Shown piece by piece: positions 44,438-54,654 of a stretch of DNA of 64,000 nucleotides. Numbering within the stretch: position 1 is the stretch's first letter; each line of letters begins with the position of its first letter. A program made the translations under genes and the position numbers. The stretch covers positions 1 through 64,000 of the forward strand of contig NZ_RCNT01000009.1 of the NCBI RefSeq assembly GCF_003688285.1, given 5' to 3'. The notes under the pieces were generated by a model that saw nothing but the letters and a program-made list of their open reading frames with translations, did no database searches and had not been told where the DNA came from. This DNA comes from Rhodophyticola porphyridii. GTDB taxonomy: Bacteria > Pseudomonadota > Alphaproteobacteria > Rhodobacterales > Rhodobacteraceae.

Positions 44438-45718
44438 ATGGCAACCGAAACAGAGTTTTCCTTTGCAGCGCTGACCGGTCCGGCACGACGGCACATCCGC
44501 GTGTTTCAGATACACCAGTTCCTTGACCGTTTTGCCATGGGATTGACGGTTTCCGTTGTTGCCCTGGCGTTGACCGACAGAGGCATGGACCTCTTTCAAA
44601 TCTCGCTTCTCTTCGGGGTCTATTCGCTCACGACCATGGCGATGGAGCTGCCGTTTGGCGGTCTCGCCGACAGCATCGGCCGCAAGCCGGTCTTTTTGAC
44701 GGCGGTTGTCGCCAGCCTGATTTCGCTCGCACTCTTTCTGTCAACCAGCGACTTCTATGTTCTCGCGCTCTCATTTGCCTTCATCGGTTTCGGGCGCGCG
44801 CTTCGGTCCGGTACGCTTGATGCCTGGTTTGTCGAAACCTTCAAGACTGCTGCGCCAAATGTGGATGTGCAGCCCGCACTGGCTAAAGCGCAATGGGCCA
44901 ATGCCGTAGGGTTGGCCATTGGCGCCGTTCTAGGGGGTCTTTTGCCCGATAGTTTGGGTTCGGTCGCGGAACGCCTCGGGTTCAGCATCTATGATGTGTC
45001 CTACGCGGCAAGCTTTGGTGTGATGCTGGGTGTGTTTGTTTTCACCATGTTGGCCATTGTCGAAAAACCGCGCCCGACGAACGTCACGGCTCTCACGCAT
45101 AGCTTCGCAAATGTCCCGACGGTGATAAAGGACGCGAGCCTTTTGGCCCTGAAGCATCCCGCACTGTCGATACTTCTGGCAGCATTGGCGTTCTTTCTGA
45201 TGGCCACCAACCCTGTCGAGGTAATCTGGCCGACCCATGCAAAGCCGATGTTGGATGAGGGCTACGCCAACACTGTTATCGGCGTCGTGACCGCGACCTA
45301 TTTCTTCTCGATCGCTCTCGGCGCATCTCTGTCTCCGCACATCAGCCGGATCTTCAAGCGGCGGCACGCCATGACGCTGACGGCGGCCTTTGCCTGCCTG
45401 GCGGGCGCTCAAATCGCATTGGCTTTGCAAGGCGGTATCATCGGCTTTGTGACGGTGTTCGCTCTCTACTCCGTCTTCCTTGGTGTCTGCGAAACACCTG
45501 CCAGCAGCATTCTGCATAGCTGCGTAGAAGACCGTCAGCGGTCGACCATGCTGTCGCTCAGATCGCTGATACAGCAGTTGGGGGGGGCATTGGGGCTGAT
45601 CTTGGCCGGAGCCGTCGCCGAAATATACTCCACACCTATCGCATGGATTGTCGGGGCGATTTTCCTTTTCATTGCGATGATACTGACCTTGGTTTTGGTC
45701 AAAAGATTAGCGGACTAG
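44438..45718 (+). CDS. MFS transporter, 426 aa
   Basis: Twelve hydrophobic segments are visible. The conserved loop between helices 2 and 3 reads GGLADSIGRKPVFLTAV. The group is generic drug/metabolite efflux or uptake, and no substrate can be read. The ATG at 44438 is chosen because the family match begins there, but the ribosome site is weak and the frame is open back to 44348. Third codon positions contain more A and T than in neighbouring genes, which suggests later acquisition. Confidence 0.83.
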   Translation: MATETEFSFAALTGPARRHIRVFQIHQFLDRFAMGLTVSVVALALTDRGMDLFQISLLFGVYSLTTMAMELPFGGLADSIGRKPVFLTAVVASLISLALFLSTSDFYVLALSFAFIGFGRALRSGTLDAWFVETFKTAAPNVDVQPALAKAQWANAVGLAIGAVLGGLLPDSLGSVAERLGFSIYDVSYAASFGVMLGVFVFTMLAIVEKPRPTNVTALTHSFANVPTVIKDASLLALKHPALSILLAALAFFLMATNPVEVIWPTHAKPMLDEGYANTVIGVVTATYFFSIALGASLSPHISRIFKRRHAMTLTAAFACLAGAQIALALQGGIIGFVTVFALYSVFLGVCETPASSILHSCVEDRQRSTMLSLRSLIQQLGGALGLILAGAVAEIYSTPIAWIVGAIFLFIAMILTLVLVKRLAD

Positions 45719-45932
45719 CTGACGTTCGTGCGTCACGCAGCATCGGTTGGTCTGAGCTCAAGACCGACCTCGGATTCGGCGCCGGACCCCGCACAGCCGC
45801 CTGCCGGACGAAACCGCCATTGGACATGCGGGACAGGCGCACCCACCCGCCGCGTTTCACGCCCGGGCCGTTCCGCCCGAGCGCCCGGGGCCCATCTCCC
45901 CTGATCGACAGCGCCGCCGGCCGGCCGCGCTT
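45719..45932. other. Gap between convergent genes, no feature seen
   Basis: The sequence after the MFS stop is a 214-base, C-rich spacer between convergent genes. A short TGACG/CGTCA pairing occurs near 45720-45737 but has no T-run. No gene is supported. Confidence 0.5.
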
Positions 45933-48900
45933 TCATCCGGCGATCAGTCGCAGGGTCACGATCTCGTAGGGCCGCAGGGTCAGCTTCACCCGGCCACCGG
46001 TCAGCGGGAGCGGCTCGCACTCCTCCTCCAACAGGCCGCAGCGCTCGACTGCACCGATCGCGGCGTCTAGGTCCAGCATCACCGGCCCGCGCCGGCAATG
46101 GCCCTCGTAGAGCCGCAGGATCACGCCGCGCCCGTCCTCTGCCGGTTTCAGTGTCTCCAGGACGACATTGGGCGCCGCGCTGCGCACCGGCATCCGCGCG
46201 GTCCCGCCGCCCGGCAGCGGCAGAACCCTCAGCGGATGGTTCAGCGCATAGGCCTCCGCCGGGACATGGTCGCGCCAGTCGCCCGGATGCGGCAGCAGCG
46301 CATAGGTGAAGCGATGATGCCCCTGATCCGATCCGCTGTCCGGCATCGTGGCCGATTTGATCAGCGACAGGCGCAGCACGTCATCCTGCACGTCATAGCC
46401 GTATTTCCCGTCATTCAGCAGGGCCACGCCATATCCCGCCTCGCCGAGATCGGCCCATTTCTGCGCCGGCACCTCGAACCGTGCCGCGTCCCAGGAGGTG
46501 TTGCGGTGGGTGGGCCGCTCGATCTGGCCCCACTGGATGTCATAGGTCGCCTGCGCCGCGCGGATCGCCACCGGAAACGCGGCTTTCAGAAGGAAATGGG
46601 TCTCGTTCCAGTCCACATCCGTCTCGAAATCGATCCGGCGGCTGTCATGGCGCAACACGATGCGCTGGCGGATCACGCTTTGCCGCCAGCGCCGTTCCAG
46701 CGCGATGACGGCACGCAGCGGGCCGGTCTCGACGATCTCCAGCCGGGTCAGGTCCGCCACCACCTCGCCACGTTCCTCGAAGAAGATGTCGATATCCCAG
46801 GCGTCCCATGAAATCGGTCGGTCCTCGAAGGCCTGAAGCTGATTGCCCCGCGCGCCCTCGCGCAGGACCTCGCGGTCGGCCTGCCGGTCGCGGATGCCGT
46901 GCAGCATCCCGTCCGGGCCGATCCTGAGGCTGAGAAAGCGGTTTTCCATGGTGAACCAGCCGCCCGCCTCCGACACCGTGAGCCTGGTCTCCTCCACACG
47001 CGCGGCCGGGCCGGGCCGCACCGCGGTCAGCCGATAGCCGCTCTCCGCCGGCAGCGAGACGAGCAGCCCGTCTGCCACCTGCTGGCAGGGCAGGGGCGTG
47101 CCCGTCGCCGTATCCACCGCGCCCTCCATGCCGTCCAGAACGACCTGGCGCGGCGCGGGCAAGGGCGCGCCATCGACCAGAAGATACCCCGCCCCGGGCG
47201 CGCCCGCGTCCGTGCCTGTGCCAAGCCGGCGGGCGGCCTGCCGCAGCGCCGCGCCCGCCAGTTCCCGGATCCTGGCGTGATCCTTGCGTGCATCGACAAA
47301 CACCTCCGGGATCGACGTGCCGGTCAGGATGTCGTGGAACTGGTTCAGCAGCAAAAGCCGCCATGCTTCGGACAGATCGGGGGCGTCGTGGCCGGCCAGC
47401 ACCGCCAGCGCGGCCAGAAACTCCGCATCATGAAGCAGCGCCTCCGCCTGCCGGTTGGCGCGCTTGATCCACCCCTGGGAGGTCAGCACACCCCGGTGCC
47501 CCTCCAGATAAAACTCCCCTTGCCAGACGGGCAACCGGCCCGGCAGCGCCTCGATCGTTTCGAAATAGCCGCGCACGGTGCCGGGGGTCAGCCGCGGCGC
47601 GCCGGGGATCGCACGATAGGCCCGCGCCTTGCGGATCAGCCCGTCGGTCGGGCCGCCGCCGCCATCGCCATAGCCGTAGCAGATCATCAGATCGTGTACG
47701 CCGTCCTTCGAGGTGCTCCGCCGCCAGGTCCCCAGCACCTCGGTCGCGCTCAGGTCGGATTTGTAATTGGTAGGGAAGGGCAGATGCTGCACCTCCCGCG
47801 GGGTGGTCAGAAACTGCGCCAGCACCCGGCTGCCGTCGATCCCCTCCCACCAGGTGGTGGAGGAGGGCATCTGATTGTACTGGTTCCAGTTCACCTTGTT
47901 GGTGACGAACCATTTCAGCCCGGCCTGTTTCATCAGCTGCGGCAGGCAGGCGGGAAAGCCGAACGTATCGGGCAGCCACAACACCGGCGTCTCCGCGCCC
48001 GGCCCCAGATGCGCGCGCACCCAGGTGCGTGCCAGCATGATCTGGCGCACCAATGCCTCCGATCCCGGCATGTTCGCATCTGGCTCCACCCACATGCCGC
48101 CCAGAACCTCCCACCGGCCCTCTGCCACGCGGGCCTTGATCGCGGCGAACATCTCGGGGAAATCGGTTTCCGTCCACGCGTAAAGTTGCGGCTGCGAGTG
48201 GGAGAAGATGAACTCCGGATGCTTCTCCATCAGGCGCAGCACGTTGGCATAGGTGCGGGCATTCTTCTGCCGGATCTGGTCGATGGGCCAGAGATAAGCC
48301 ACATCCATATGTGCATGTCCGATCCCGTGCAGGCGGACATCGAGCGGCGCGCCCGCCTGCGCGATCCCCTCGGCGAGCCGGGCCAGCGCGGCCGGAACCG
48401 AGGCGCGAAACGCCTCCGCCATCGGGTCGCGCGTGTCGAGTTCCAGAAACGCGCCGTCCAGTGTGCTCAGCAGCCCGTGTTTCTCTGGGCGGTCGTCATG
48501 CAGTTCGCGCGCAACCTCCAGCGCCACCTCCGCCAGCGTCACGAACTCCTGCAGGGCCGGGTCCAGATCCAGCACCGCGCAGTCGCGCATGAACAGTTGC
48601 GAGCGGTCCGTGGGATCGGGCGGCCACCCGGTCAGCCCGGTCCAGCCATGCAAAAGCAGATCGTGAGGCTGCCCGTCGGCCAGCCCCGGGGCCAGATCGA
48701 TCGTATGGTGATACCGGTCGGCCGAGGCGACGGGCCGCCCGTCCACGTAAACCAGCGCCTCGGGATGGGTGAAGATGTCGCCCGCAACGCCCAGCGGCAG
48801 ATGCAGCGCCGGATGGGTCCAGCCCTCCGGCACGGTGAAGCGCGAGCGCAGCACGAAATGCAGATCCTGCCCGCCCCAGTAGCTGTGCCAGTCCAGCACC

Positions 48901-49070
48901 GGCCCCTCCGCCGCGCAGGCCATCAGGCCGGTATCGGGCATTGCTGCCGCATCGGGCAGGGTTTCCATCACGAACCGGTCGATGGGCACCCGCGCGCGCG
49001 CCTCCTTCGCCCGGATCAGGCGCAGCCGCTGCGCGATCTTGTCTGCGGTCAGGCGCAGGCTGTGGGTCAT
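45933..49070 (-). CDS. Alpha-mannosidase, GH38, 1045 aa
   Basis: This is a retaining glycoside hydrolase of family 38. The metal-binding His254-x-Asp256 is in GIGHAHMDVAYLWP, and the catalytic nucleophile is Asp368 in WLPDTFGFP. HSQPQLYAWTE and LGGMWVEPDANMP are further family blocks. There is no signal peptide, so it should act in the cytoplasm on imported oligosaccharides or glycosides. The ATG at 49070 stands four bases after the stop of the ABC ATPase gene and the long frame back to 49172 overlaps it. It is the last gene of an import operon. Confidence 0.93.
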   Translation of the reverse strand: MTHSLRLTADKIAQRLRLIRAKEARARVPIDRFVMETLPDAAAMPDTGLMACAAEGPVLDWHSYWGGQDLHFVLRSRFTVPEGWTHPALHLPLGVAGDIFTHPEALVYVDGRPVASADRYHHTIDLAPGLADGQPHDLLLHGWTGLTGWPPDPTDRSQLFMRDCAVLDLDPALQEFVTLAEVALEVARELHDDRPEKHGLLSTLDGAFLELDTRDPMAEAFRASVPAALARLAEGIAQAGAPLDVRLHGIGHAHMDVAYLWPIDQIRQKNARTYANVLRLMEKHPEFIFSHSQPQLYAWTETDFPEMFAAIKARVAEGRWEVLGGMWVEPDANMPGSEALVRQIMLARTWVRAHLGPGAETPVLWLPDTFGFPACLPQLMKQAGLKWFVTNKVNWNQYNQMPSSTTWWEGIDGSRVLAQFLTTPREVQHLPFPTNYKSDLSATEVLGTWRRSTSKDGVHDLMICYGYGDGGGGPTDGLIRKARAYRAIPGAPRLTPGTVRGYFETIEALPGRLPVWQGEFYLEGHRGVLTSQGWIKRANRQAEALLHDAEFLAALAVLAGHDAPDLSEAWRLLLLNQFHDILTGTSIPEVFVDARKDHARIRELAGAALRQAARRLGTGTDAGAPGAGYLLVDGAPLPAPRQVVLDGMEGAVDTATGTPLPCQQVADGLLVSLPAESGYRLTAVRPGPAARVEETRLTVSEAGGWFTMENRFLSLRIGPDGMLHGIRDRQADREVLREGARGNQLQAFEDRPISWDAWDIDIFFEERGEVVADLTRLEIVETGPLRAVIALERRWRQSVIRQRIVLRHDSRRIDFETDVDWNETHFLLKAAFPVAIRAAQATYDIQWGQIERPTHRNTSWDAARFEVPAQKWADLGEAGYGVALLNDGKYGYDVQDDVLRLSLIKSATMPDSGSDQGHHRFTYALLPHPGDWRDHVPAEAYALNHPLRVLPLPGGGTARMPVRSAAPNVVLETLKPAEDGRGVILRLYEGHCRRGPVMLDLDAAIGAVERCGLLEEECEPLPLTGGRVKLTLRPYEIVTLRLIAG

Positions 49071-49074
49071 CTGC

Positions 49075-50811
49075 CTAGGCCTGCGCCAGATGAAATCCCG
49101 GCACATCGCCGCGATACACGGTTTCGGGCCGCTGGCTGATCCGGTCCAGTTCTTCCAGATCGGCGCGCGCATCGGCGGCCGAGCCCCAGTCGCGATCCAT
49201 GTCCGGCCAGGGGATCGAGTCGATCAGAAGCCGCGTATAGGCATGCTGCGGGTGGCCTATCACCTCCTTCGGCGGGCCCGCCTCCACCACATGGCCGTGA
49301 TAGAGCACCATCACGTAATCGCTGACATGATAGGCCGTGGCCAGATCATGGGTGATATAGAGGATCGAGATGCCGTGCTTGTCCTTCAGGTCATGGATGT
49401 TTTTCAGAATCGTCGCGCGCAGGCTGGCATCGACCATCGACACCGGCTCGTCCGCGATCAGCAGCTTGGGCGACAGCATCAGCGCCCGGGCCACGATCAG
49501 CCGCTGCCGCTGCCCGCCCGACAACTGGTGCGGATAGCGGTTCAGCACCAGCGAAGGATCAAGCCCGACCGCCACGCAGGCCTCCTCCATCGCGGTGGTC
49601 ACATGGGCTTCGTCGCGGGCAAGCCCGAAGCGTTTGAAGGGGAATTTCAGCGCGTGGTTGACCCGGTAGAACGGGTTGAAACAGGCGTAAGGGTCCTGGA
49701 AGACCGCCTGAACCTCCTTGCGGAAGGTCAGCGCCGCCGCCCCGCCCAGCGCGTTGATATCCTGCCCCTTGAACAGAACTTCGCCGGTGGACGGCGTGTT
49801 GAACCCCAGCATCAGCCCCCCCATGGTCGATTTGCCCGAACCCGACTGGCCCACGATGGAGATGATCTGCGGCACCGCCCCGTCCAGCCGGAACGACATC
49901 GGATGCAGCGCCGTGACCGCGCCATAGCGGCGGGAGACGTTCCGAAATTCCAGAAGCGGCGGCGCGCCGGTGTCGGTCTGTACCTCCGGTGCGCGCGGCG
50001 TGCTGTCCAGAAAGCTGTCGCCGCCCACCAGCGGAACGCTGGAAATCAGCTCTCTGGTATAGGGATGCCGCGGGTTTTCGAGGATCTGGCGCACGTCGCC
50101 GAACTCCACTAGTTCGCCCAGCCGCATCACCGCCAGATCGTCCACCGATTGCGCCATCAGCCCCATGTCGTGACCGATCAGGATCAGCCCCGCGCCGATC
50201 TTGTCCTGCACCTCGCGCAGGGTCTGCATCACATGGCGCTGGGTGATCACGTCCAGCGCGCTGGTGGGCTCGTCGGCGATGATCAGATCGGGTTGCAGGC
50301 AAACGCCGATGGCGATGCAGACCCGCTGCTTCATCCCGCCCGAAAGCTCATGGGGGTATAGCCGGCCCACATGGGGCTCCAGCCCGACACCGGCCAGAAC
50401 CTCGCGCGACCGGCGTTGCAGCTCCGTGGGTTCCACATGGCCCTCATGGGCGACGATGCCGTCCCAGATCTGGGTCTCGACCCGCATCACCGGGTTCAGC
50501 GAATTCATCGCGCCTTGCGGGATATAGCTGATCTTGCGAAGCCGCACGCGGCGCATCTCCTCGTCGCTCAGGCCCAGCAGATCTGTGCCACCGACCCCGT
50601 TCAGCCGGATCGACCCGCCCGCGACGAACCCCGGCGCCGCCAGCATCCGCATCGCGGCCAGCGCGGTCGTTGTCTTGCCCGATCCGGATTCGCCGATGAA
50701 CCCCACGCGGCGGCCCTTCGGGATCGACAGCGAGAAATGAGAGACCGCGTGGACCACCCCCTTGGATGTGGGAAAGTCGATGGAGAGATCGTCGATGTCG
50801 AGCACGTTCAT
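49075..50811 (-). CDS. ABC transporter ATP-binding protein, DppD-DppF fusion, 578 aa
   Basis: Two ATPase domains lie in one chain: Walker A GESGSGKTT and GQSGSGKST, signatures LSGGMKQR and LSGGQRQR, Walker B LIIADEPTSALDV and LLIADEPVSMVDA. The second half has FQDPYACFNPF, and the two end with HPYTRELISS and HAYTRLLIDS. These match oligopeptide-type ATPases, but some such systems import oligosaccharides. The start at 50811 is at MNVLDIDDLSIDF, just past the permease stop. The GH38 gene follows. Confidence 0.92.
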   Translation of the reverse strand: MNVLDIDDLSIDFPTSKGVVHAVSHFSLSIPKGRRVGFIGESGSGKTTTALAAMRMLAAPGFVAGGSIRLNGVGGTDLLGLSDEEMRRVRLRKISYIPQGAMNSLNPVMRVETQIWDGIVAHEGHVEPTELQRRSREVLAGVGLEPHVGRLYPHELSGGMKQRVCIAIGVCLQPDLIIADEPTSALDVITQRHVMQTLREVQDKIGAGLILIGHDMGLMAQSVDDLAVMRLGELVEFGDVRQILENPRHPYTRELISSVPLVGGDSFLDSTPRAPEVQTDTGAPPLLEFRNVSRRYGAVTALHPMSFRLDGAVPQIISIVGQSGSGKSTMGGLMLGFNTPSTGEVLFKGQDINALGGAAALTFRKEVQAVFQDPYACFNPFYRVNHALKFPFKRFGLARDEAHVTTAMEEACVAVGLDPSLVLNRYPHQLSGGQRQRLIVARALMLSPKLLIADEPVSMVDASLRATILKNIHDLKDKHGISILYITHDLATAYHVSDYVMVLYHGHVVEAGPPKEVIGHPQHAYTRLLIDSIPWPDMDRDWGSAADARADLEELDRISQRPETVYRGDVPGFHLAQA

Positions 50812-50822
50812 GACCGTCTGCC

Positions 50823-51767
50823 TCACAGTTTCCGCAGGCGCGGATTGGACACCTCGTCGAGGCCCAGATTGATCAGCAGAAGCCCGATGAACATCAGCGC
50901 CAGCAGGATCGTCGGAATGCCCCACCACCAATAGAGGTTCTGGATCAGGGCACCGGAGTTGATCGCCTCGTAGATCGTGCGGCCAAGGGTCGGAATGCGT
51001 TGCGGCCCGAGGCCCAGAACCTCCAGCCCGACGGCCGTCACGATGGAGGTGGTGACATTGGCGATGAAGGAGCCGAAGAGATAGGGCACGAGGTTCGGCA
51101 TCATCTCGCGGAACATGATATGCATGGTCGACGCGCCGGACAGCCGCGCCATCTGCACATAGCCGCTTTCCCGCATCGACAGCACCTGCGCGCGGATCAG
51201 CCGCGTGGGCGACTGCCAGACGAAGCAAGCGATCAGGATCGCCATCATGGTCAACGATATGTCTCCATAGGCCGCCTGAAAGACGACAAGGATCAGAAGC
51301 GGGGGGATGGTGATCATCACATCCGACAGAACCCGGATCACGTCATCCACGCGGCCCCGGATGAAGCCCGCCGAGAAACCGAGGAAAATCCCGATGCTCA
51401 TCCCGATCAGCGAGGCCAGAACGCCCACGAAGAGCGAATTGGGCGCGCCGATGATCAGCAAAGCCAGCACGTCCCGCCCCGCCCCGTCGGTGCCGAGCGG
51501 GTGCGCCCATGTGCCGACCTGCCCGCGCAGGTTCTCCAGCCCTACCGGCGGTTGCCGCGTGAGCCCCGACCCGGTGAAGACCAGATCGGGATCCCAGAAG
51601 ATCCGGCCCAGGATGCCCATGGCGACGATGCCGAGCAGCAGACCGGCGCCCCAGATCAGCTTGGGGTTCCGCCACGGGTTGTCGAAGCGCTTCATCCGCC
51701 GGATCTGCCGGGCGGTCAGGTCGGGCGTCTGCGCGCCGGCGGCATTGGGTGTGGAATGATCAGCCAT
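50823..51767 (-). CDS. ABC transporter permease, DppC type, 314 aa
   Basis: This is a six-helix permease with the DppC-type features GTDGAGRDVLALLIIGAPN, the ATPase-contact MARLSGASTMHIMFREMMP, and a late SGALIQNLYWWWGIPTILLA. The N-terminal 40 residues are an extra soluble stretch. It partners the permease at 51771 in the same operon. Confidence 0.92.
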   Translation of the reverse strand: MADHSTPNAAGAQTPDLTARQIRRMKRFDNPWRNPKLIWGAGLLLGIVAMGILGRIFWDPDLVFTGSGLTRQPPVGLENLRGQVGTWAHPLGTDGAGRDVLALLIIGAPNSLFVGVLASLIGMSIGIFLGFSAGFIRGRVDDVIRVLSDVMITIPPLLILVVFQAAYGDISLTMMAILIACFVWQSPTRLIRAQVLSMRESGYVQMARLSGASTMHIMFREMMPNLVPYLFGSFIANVTTSIVTAVGLEVLGLGPQRIPTLGRTIYEAINSGALIQNLYWWWGIPTILLALMFIGLLLINLGLDEVSNPRLRKL

Positions 51768-51770
51768 GTC

Positions 51771-52784
51771 TCATGCCGCCTCGTGCCGGATGCGCGGGTC
51801 GATCAGCGGATAGACCAGATCGACGATGAAGACCGCCAGCGCCGTCATCAGGATGATCACGAAACTGACCCCCTGGATGACCGGGAAATCCTGATCGAGG
51901 ATCGCGTCGTAAAGCAGCTTGCCCATGCCATTATAGGCAAAGATGCGCTCAACCAGCACCTGCCCCGCGATCAGGAGCCCGATCTTCAGCGCGAAGGCGG
52001 TGATCTGCGGCAGGATCGCGTTGCGGATCATGTAGCGGTAGAGGATATAGCGCGGCCGCAATCCCTTGGCCTTGGCGAGCGTCGTATAATCCTCGCCCTG
52101 CACGGTGATCATCAGCCCGCGCATGCCCAGCGCCCAGAACCCGAACGTCACCACGACGATCGACAGCGCGGGCAGAAACCCGTGATGAAGCACCGAGCCC
52201 ACGAAATCCCAGGTCCAGCCGGGCTCCACCGTCAGCCCGTAGGCGCCGGTCAGCGGGAACCACTGAAGCTGCGCCGAGAAGATCCACATCAGAAGCAGCC
52301 CCGACAGGATCGGCGGGATCGAGGTGAACACCATCGCTGCCGGGATCGCCACCTTCCACAGCCGCGGCGTGTGTTCCCACACCATCAGTGCCCCCAGCAG
52401 ATTGCCGATCACGAAGGTGATCACGATGGAGATCAGCATCAGCCCGATGGTCCATGGCAGCGCATTGGCGATCAGCGTGGAAACCGGCGTGGGGAAAGAC
52501 GCGGTCGACAGGCCGAAATCCAGAAACAGGATGTTGCGCATGTATTTCGCATACTGAACGAGCAGCGGATCGTTCAGCCCGAACCGCTCCTGCAGCGTGG
52601 CGAGGATCTGCTCCGATCCTTCCACCGTACCGGCCCCGGCGGTCATCCGGCCCAGCATGATCTCGGCGGGGTCGACCGGCGACAGCCGCGGGATCAGCCA
52701 GATCAGCGTCGCCGCGATCACGATCGTCAGCACCAGCGTGATCACGCGGTTCATCAGATAGCTGGCGGGTATTCGGCCCATCAT
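51771..52784 (-). CDS. ABC transporter permease, DppB type, 337 aa
   Basis: This is a membrane permease of the peptide/oligosaccharide group. The N-terminal helix VITLVLTIVIAATLIWLIPR, the LNDPLLVQYAKYM stretch and the contact loop LAKAKGLRPRYILYRYMIRN are present. Periplasmic loops are longer than in ordinary DppB. It is read after the binding protein across a 75-base gap with a hairpin, and three bases separate its stop from the next gene. Confidence 0.92.
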   Translation of the reverse strand: MMGRIPASYLMNRVITLVLTIVIAATLIWLIPRLSPVDPAEIMLGRMTAGAGTVEGSEQILATLQERFGLNDPLLVQYAKYMRNILFLDFGLSTASFPTPVSTLIANALPWTIGLMLISIVITFVIGNLLGALMVWEHTPRLWKVAIPAAMVFTSIPPILSGLLLMWIFSAQLQWFPLTGAYGLTVEPGWTWDFVGSVLHHGFLPALSIVVVTFGFWALGMRGLMITVQGEDYTTLAKAKGLRPRYILYRYMIRNAILPQITAFALKIGLLIAGQVLVERIFAYNGMGKLLYDAILDQDFPVIQGVSFVIILMTALAVFIVDLVYPLIDPRIRHEAA

Positions 52785-52804
52785 ACGGCTCCTTCCCGGA
52801 TTGC

Positions 52805-52828
52805 GCGGGCGGCTGGTCGCGCGCCCGC
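52805..52828. other. Hairpin between binding-protein and permease genes
   Basis: GCGGGCG at 52805-52811 pairs with CGCCCGC at 52822-52828 across a ten-base loop. It lies just after the binding-protein stop (52860) in the direction of transcription. There is no T-run. This matches the arrangement after choX and may raise binding-protein levels. Confidence 0.5.
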
Positions 52829-52859
52829 CGTGGGGCAGGCGCGCGGCACGCTCGGCGCG

Positions 52860-54593
52860 TTACTCCGCGCGTTCCAGATTGTGGATGATCTGATGGGTGT
52901 GGTTCCACCAGAAGGCCGGATGGTTGTAGTTGTTTTCCGCCGTGGGCCAGCCCGTCCAGTAGGTGGTGTTCATCGGGATCAGCTTGGCCGCCTGCACCAG
53001 CGGGATGAACGGCAGTTCCCCGGCCAGATGGCCATAGGCCTCGGCCACCATCCCCGGCAGCGCCGGATCGTCCAGCGCCATCGTGCCCATCTCCTCCACG
53101 ATTGCCGTATAGGCCGCGGCGGCATCGCCATCCCACCGGGCGGTGTTGTTGAACCCCGGGCTGCGCTCGCCCACCGGCACGACGGAGGCGGTGGTGTACC
53201 GGCTCATCGAGGTCCAGGGCTCGTTCACCGACCCGCAGGACAGCCAGCTATAGGACATCTCGAAGGCGCCAAACGGCAGCACCTCGCCCCAGAACACGCC
53301 GTTTTCCACCGGCACCGACCGGGCATTTATGCCCGCCCGGTTCAGTTGCTCCACCACCATGTCGATGGTCCGCGTGTATTCGGTGGAGGCCGAGTTCACA
53401 TGGATCGACACGGCCAGATCCTCGCCGTCCCTCTCGTAGATCCCGTCGGAACCCATCGTGTAGCCCGCCGCCTCGATCAGGGCCTGCGCGGCCTCCACAT
53501 CGCCGGTTGCGGGCAGGCCGTGCCCGGCCGCAACTACGGCGTCGATGAAGGGCCGCATGGAGCCGTATTCGGCGAACATCGTCGATGACGGCACGGTGGT
53601 GCCCTCATAGGCGATGTTGACGATCTGCGTGCGGTCGATGATCAGCCCGACGGCGCGGCGCATCGCCGGGTCGTCCCAGGGCGCGACGGTGGTGTTGATC
53701 TCCAACTGCCGCGCGCAGGGGTCCGGCCATGCGAACGGATAGCCGTCATGCCACGAGATCACGTTGGGGTTTTGCGCCTGGATCGCCTCGAACGTCCCGA
53801 TGGAGACCGAATGCGCGATATCCATCTGGTTGGCCAGCATCAGCTGCGCCCGGCTTTCCTCGCCGCCGGTCTCCAGCCAGATCAGCCGCGCGGGCTCGGG
53901 CAGGTCCATGAAGCCGGTCGCCGCGCCCCACCAGTTGTCGTTCCGGTCCCAGATCGCGCGGTTGGTGTCGGCCGAGCTGTAGGTATAGGGCCCGGTGCCG
54001 ATCGGCGGATAGAAGGCGAAGGTGGCGGGGTCCTCTCCGGCCCAGACATGCTCGGGCATGATCAGGAAGGAACCGAAGATCCGCACCCCGAAATTCTCCA
54101 CATGGAACCGCGGATTGGGGCTGTTCAGCGTGAAGCGCACGGTCAGATCGTCGATCTTTTCCACGGCGGCGACCTGCGCGCGCATTGTGGCCGCCTCCCG
54201 TTCGCTCAGTTCCTCGTTCTCCAGAACCATGCCCACGGTGAACACCACGTCATCGGCATTGAACGCCTCCCCGTCGGACCACTCCACGCCCTCGCGCAGG
54301 CTCAGCGTCCATTCGCTGAAATCCTCGTTCGGCTCCATCGCTGTCGCCAGCCACGGGTCCATCTCGCCGGTTTCGTAATTCAGGATGAACAGCGGCTCCC
54401 ACATCGCCTGGTGCGCGCCGTGCTGGCGTTTGGTGCCCGAGGTGAACCAGTTGAAATTCTCCGGGTCGCGGATGGTCCGGTCCAGATCGAAGATCACCGT
54501 ATCCTCCCGGGCCACCTCCTGCGCGGGCGCCATGCCGGTCAGCGCCAGAGCCATCGCGGCGGAGGACAGCAAAAGTCTCGTGGTTGGTTTCAT
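52860..54593 (-). CDS. ABC transporter substrate-binding protein, family 5, 577 aa
   Basis: This is a secreted SBP_bac_5 protein with signal peptide TTRLLLSSAAMALALTGMAP and probable cleavage before AQEVARED. The FSEWTLSLREGVEWSDGEAF and WWGAATGFMDLPEPARL stretches are typical of the family. The ATG at 54593 follows GGGAG at good spacing. The GH38 gene in the operon suggests a mannose-containing ligand instead of a peptide, which some members of this family do bind. Confidence 0.92.
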   Translation of the reverse strand: MKPTTRLLLSSAAMALALTGMAPAQEVAREDTVIFDLDRTIRDPENFNWFTSGTKRQHGAHQAMWEPLFILNYETGEMDPWLATAMEPNEDFSEWTLSLREGVEWSDGEAFNADDVVFTVGMVLENEELSEREAATMRAQVAAVEKIDDLTVRFTLNSPNPRFHVENFGVRIFGSFLIMPEHVWAGEDPATFAFYPPIGTGPYTYSSADTNRAIWDRNDNWWGAATGFMDLPEPARLIWLETGGEESRAQLMLANQMDIAHSVSIGTFEAIQAQNPNVISWHDGYPFAWPDPCARQLEINTTVAPWDDPAMRRAVGLIIDRTQIVNIAYEGTTVPSSTMFAEYGSMRPFIDAVVAAGHGLPATGDVEAAQALIEAAGYTMGSDGIYERDGEDLAVSIHVNSASTEYTRTIDMVVEQLNRAGINARSVPVENGVFWGEVLPFGAFEMSYSWLSCGSVNEPWTSMSRYTTASVVPVGERSPGFNNTARWDGDAAAAYTAIVEEMGTMALDDPALPGMVAEAYGHLAGELPFIPLVQAAKLIPMNTTYWTGWPTAENNYNHPAFWWNHTHQIIHNLERAE

Positions 54594-54654
54594 TCGTCTT
54601 CTCCCTGTTGTCATTGCAATGGCTGCGTATCTTTGGGCGCGTGGCATGCGTGGC

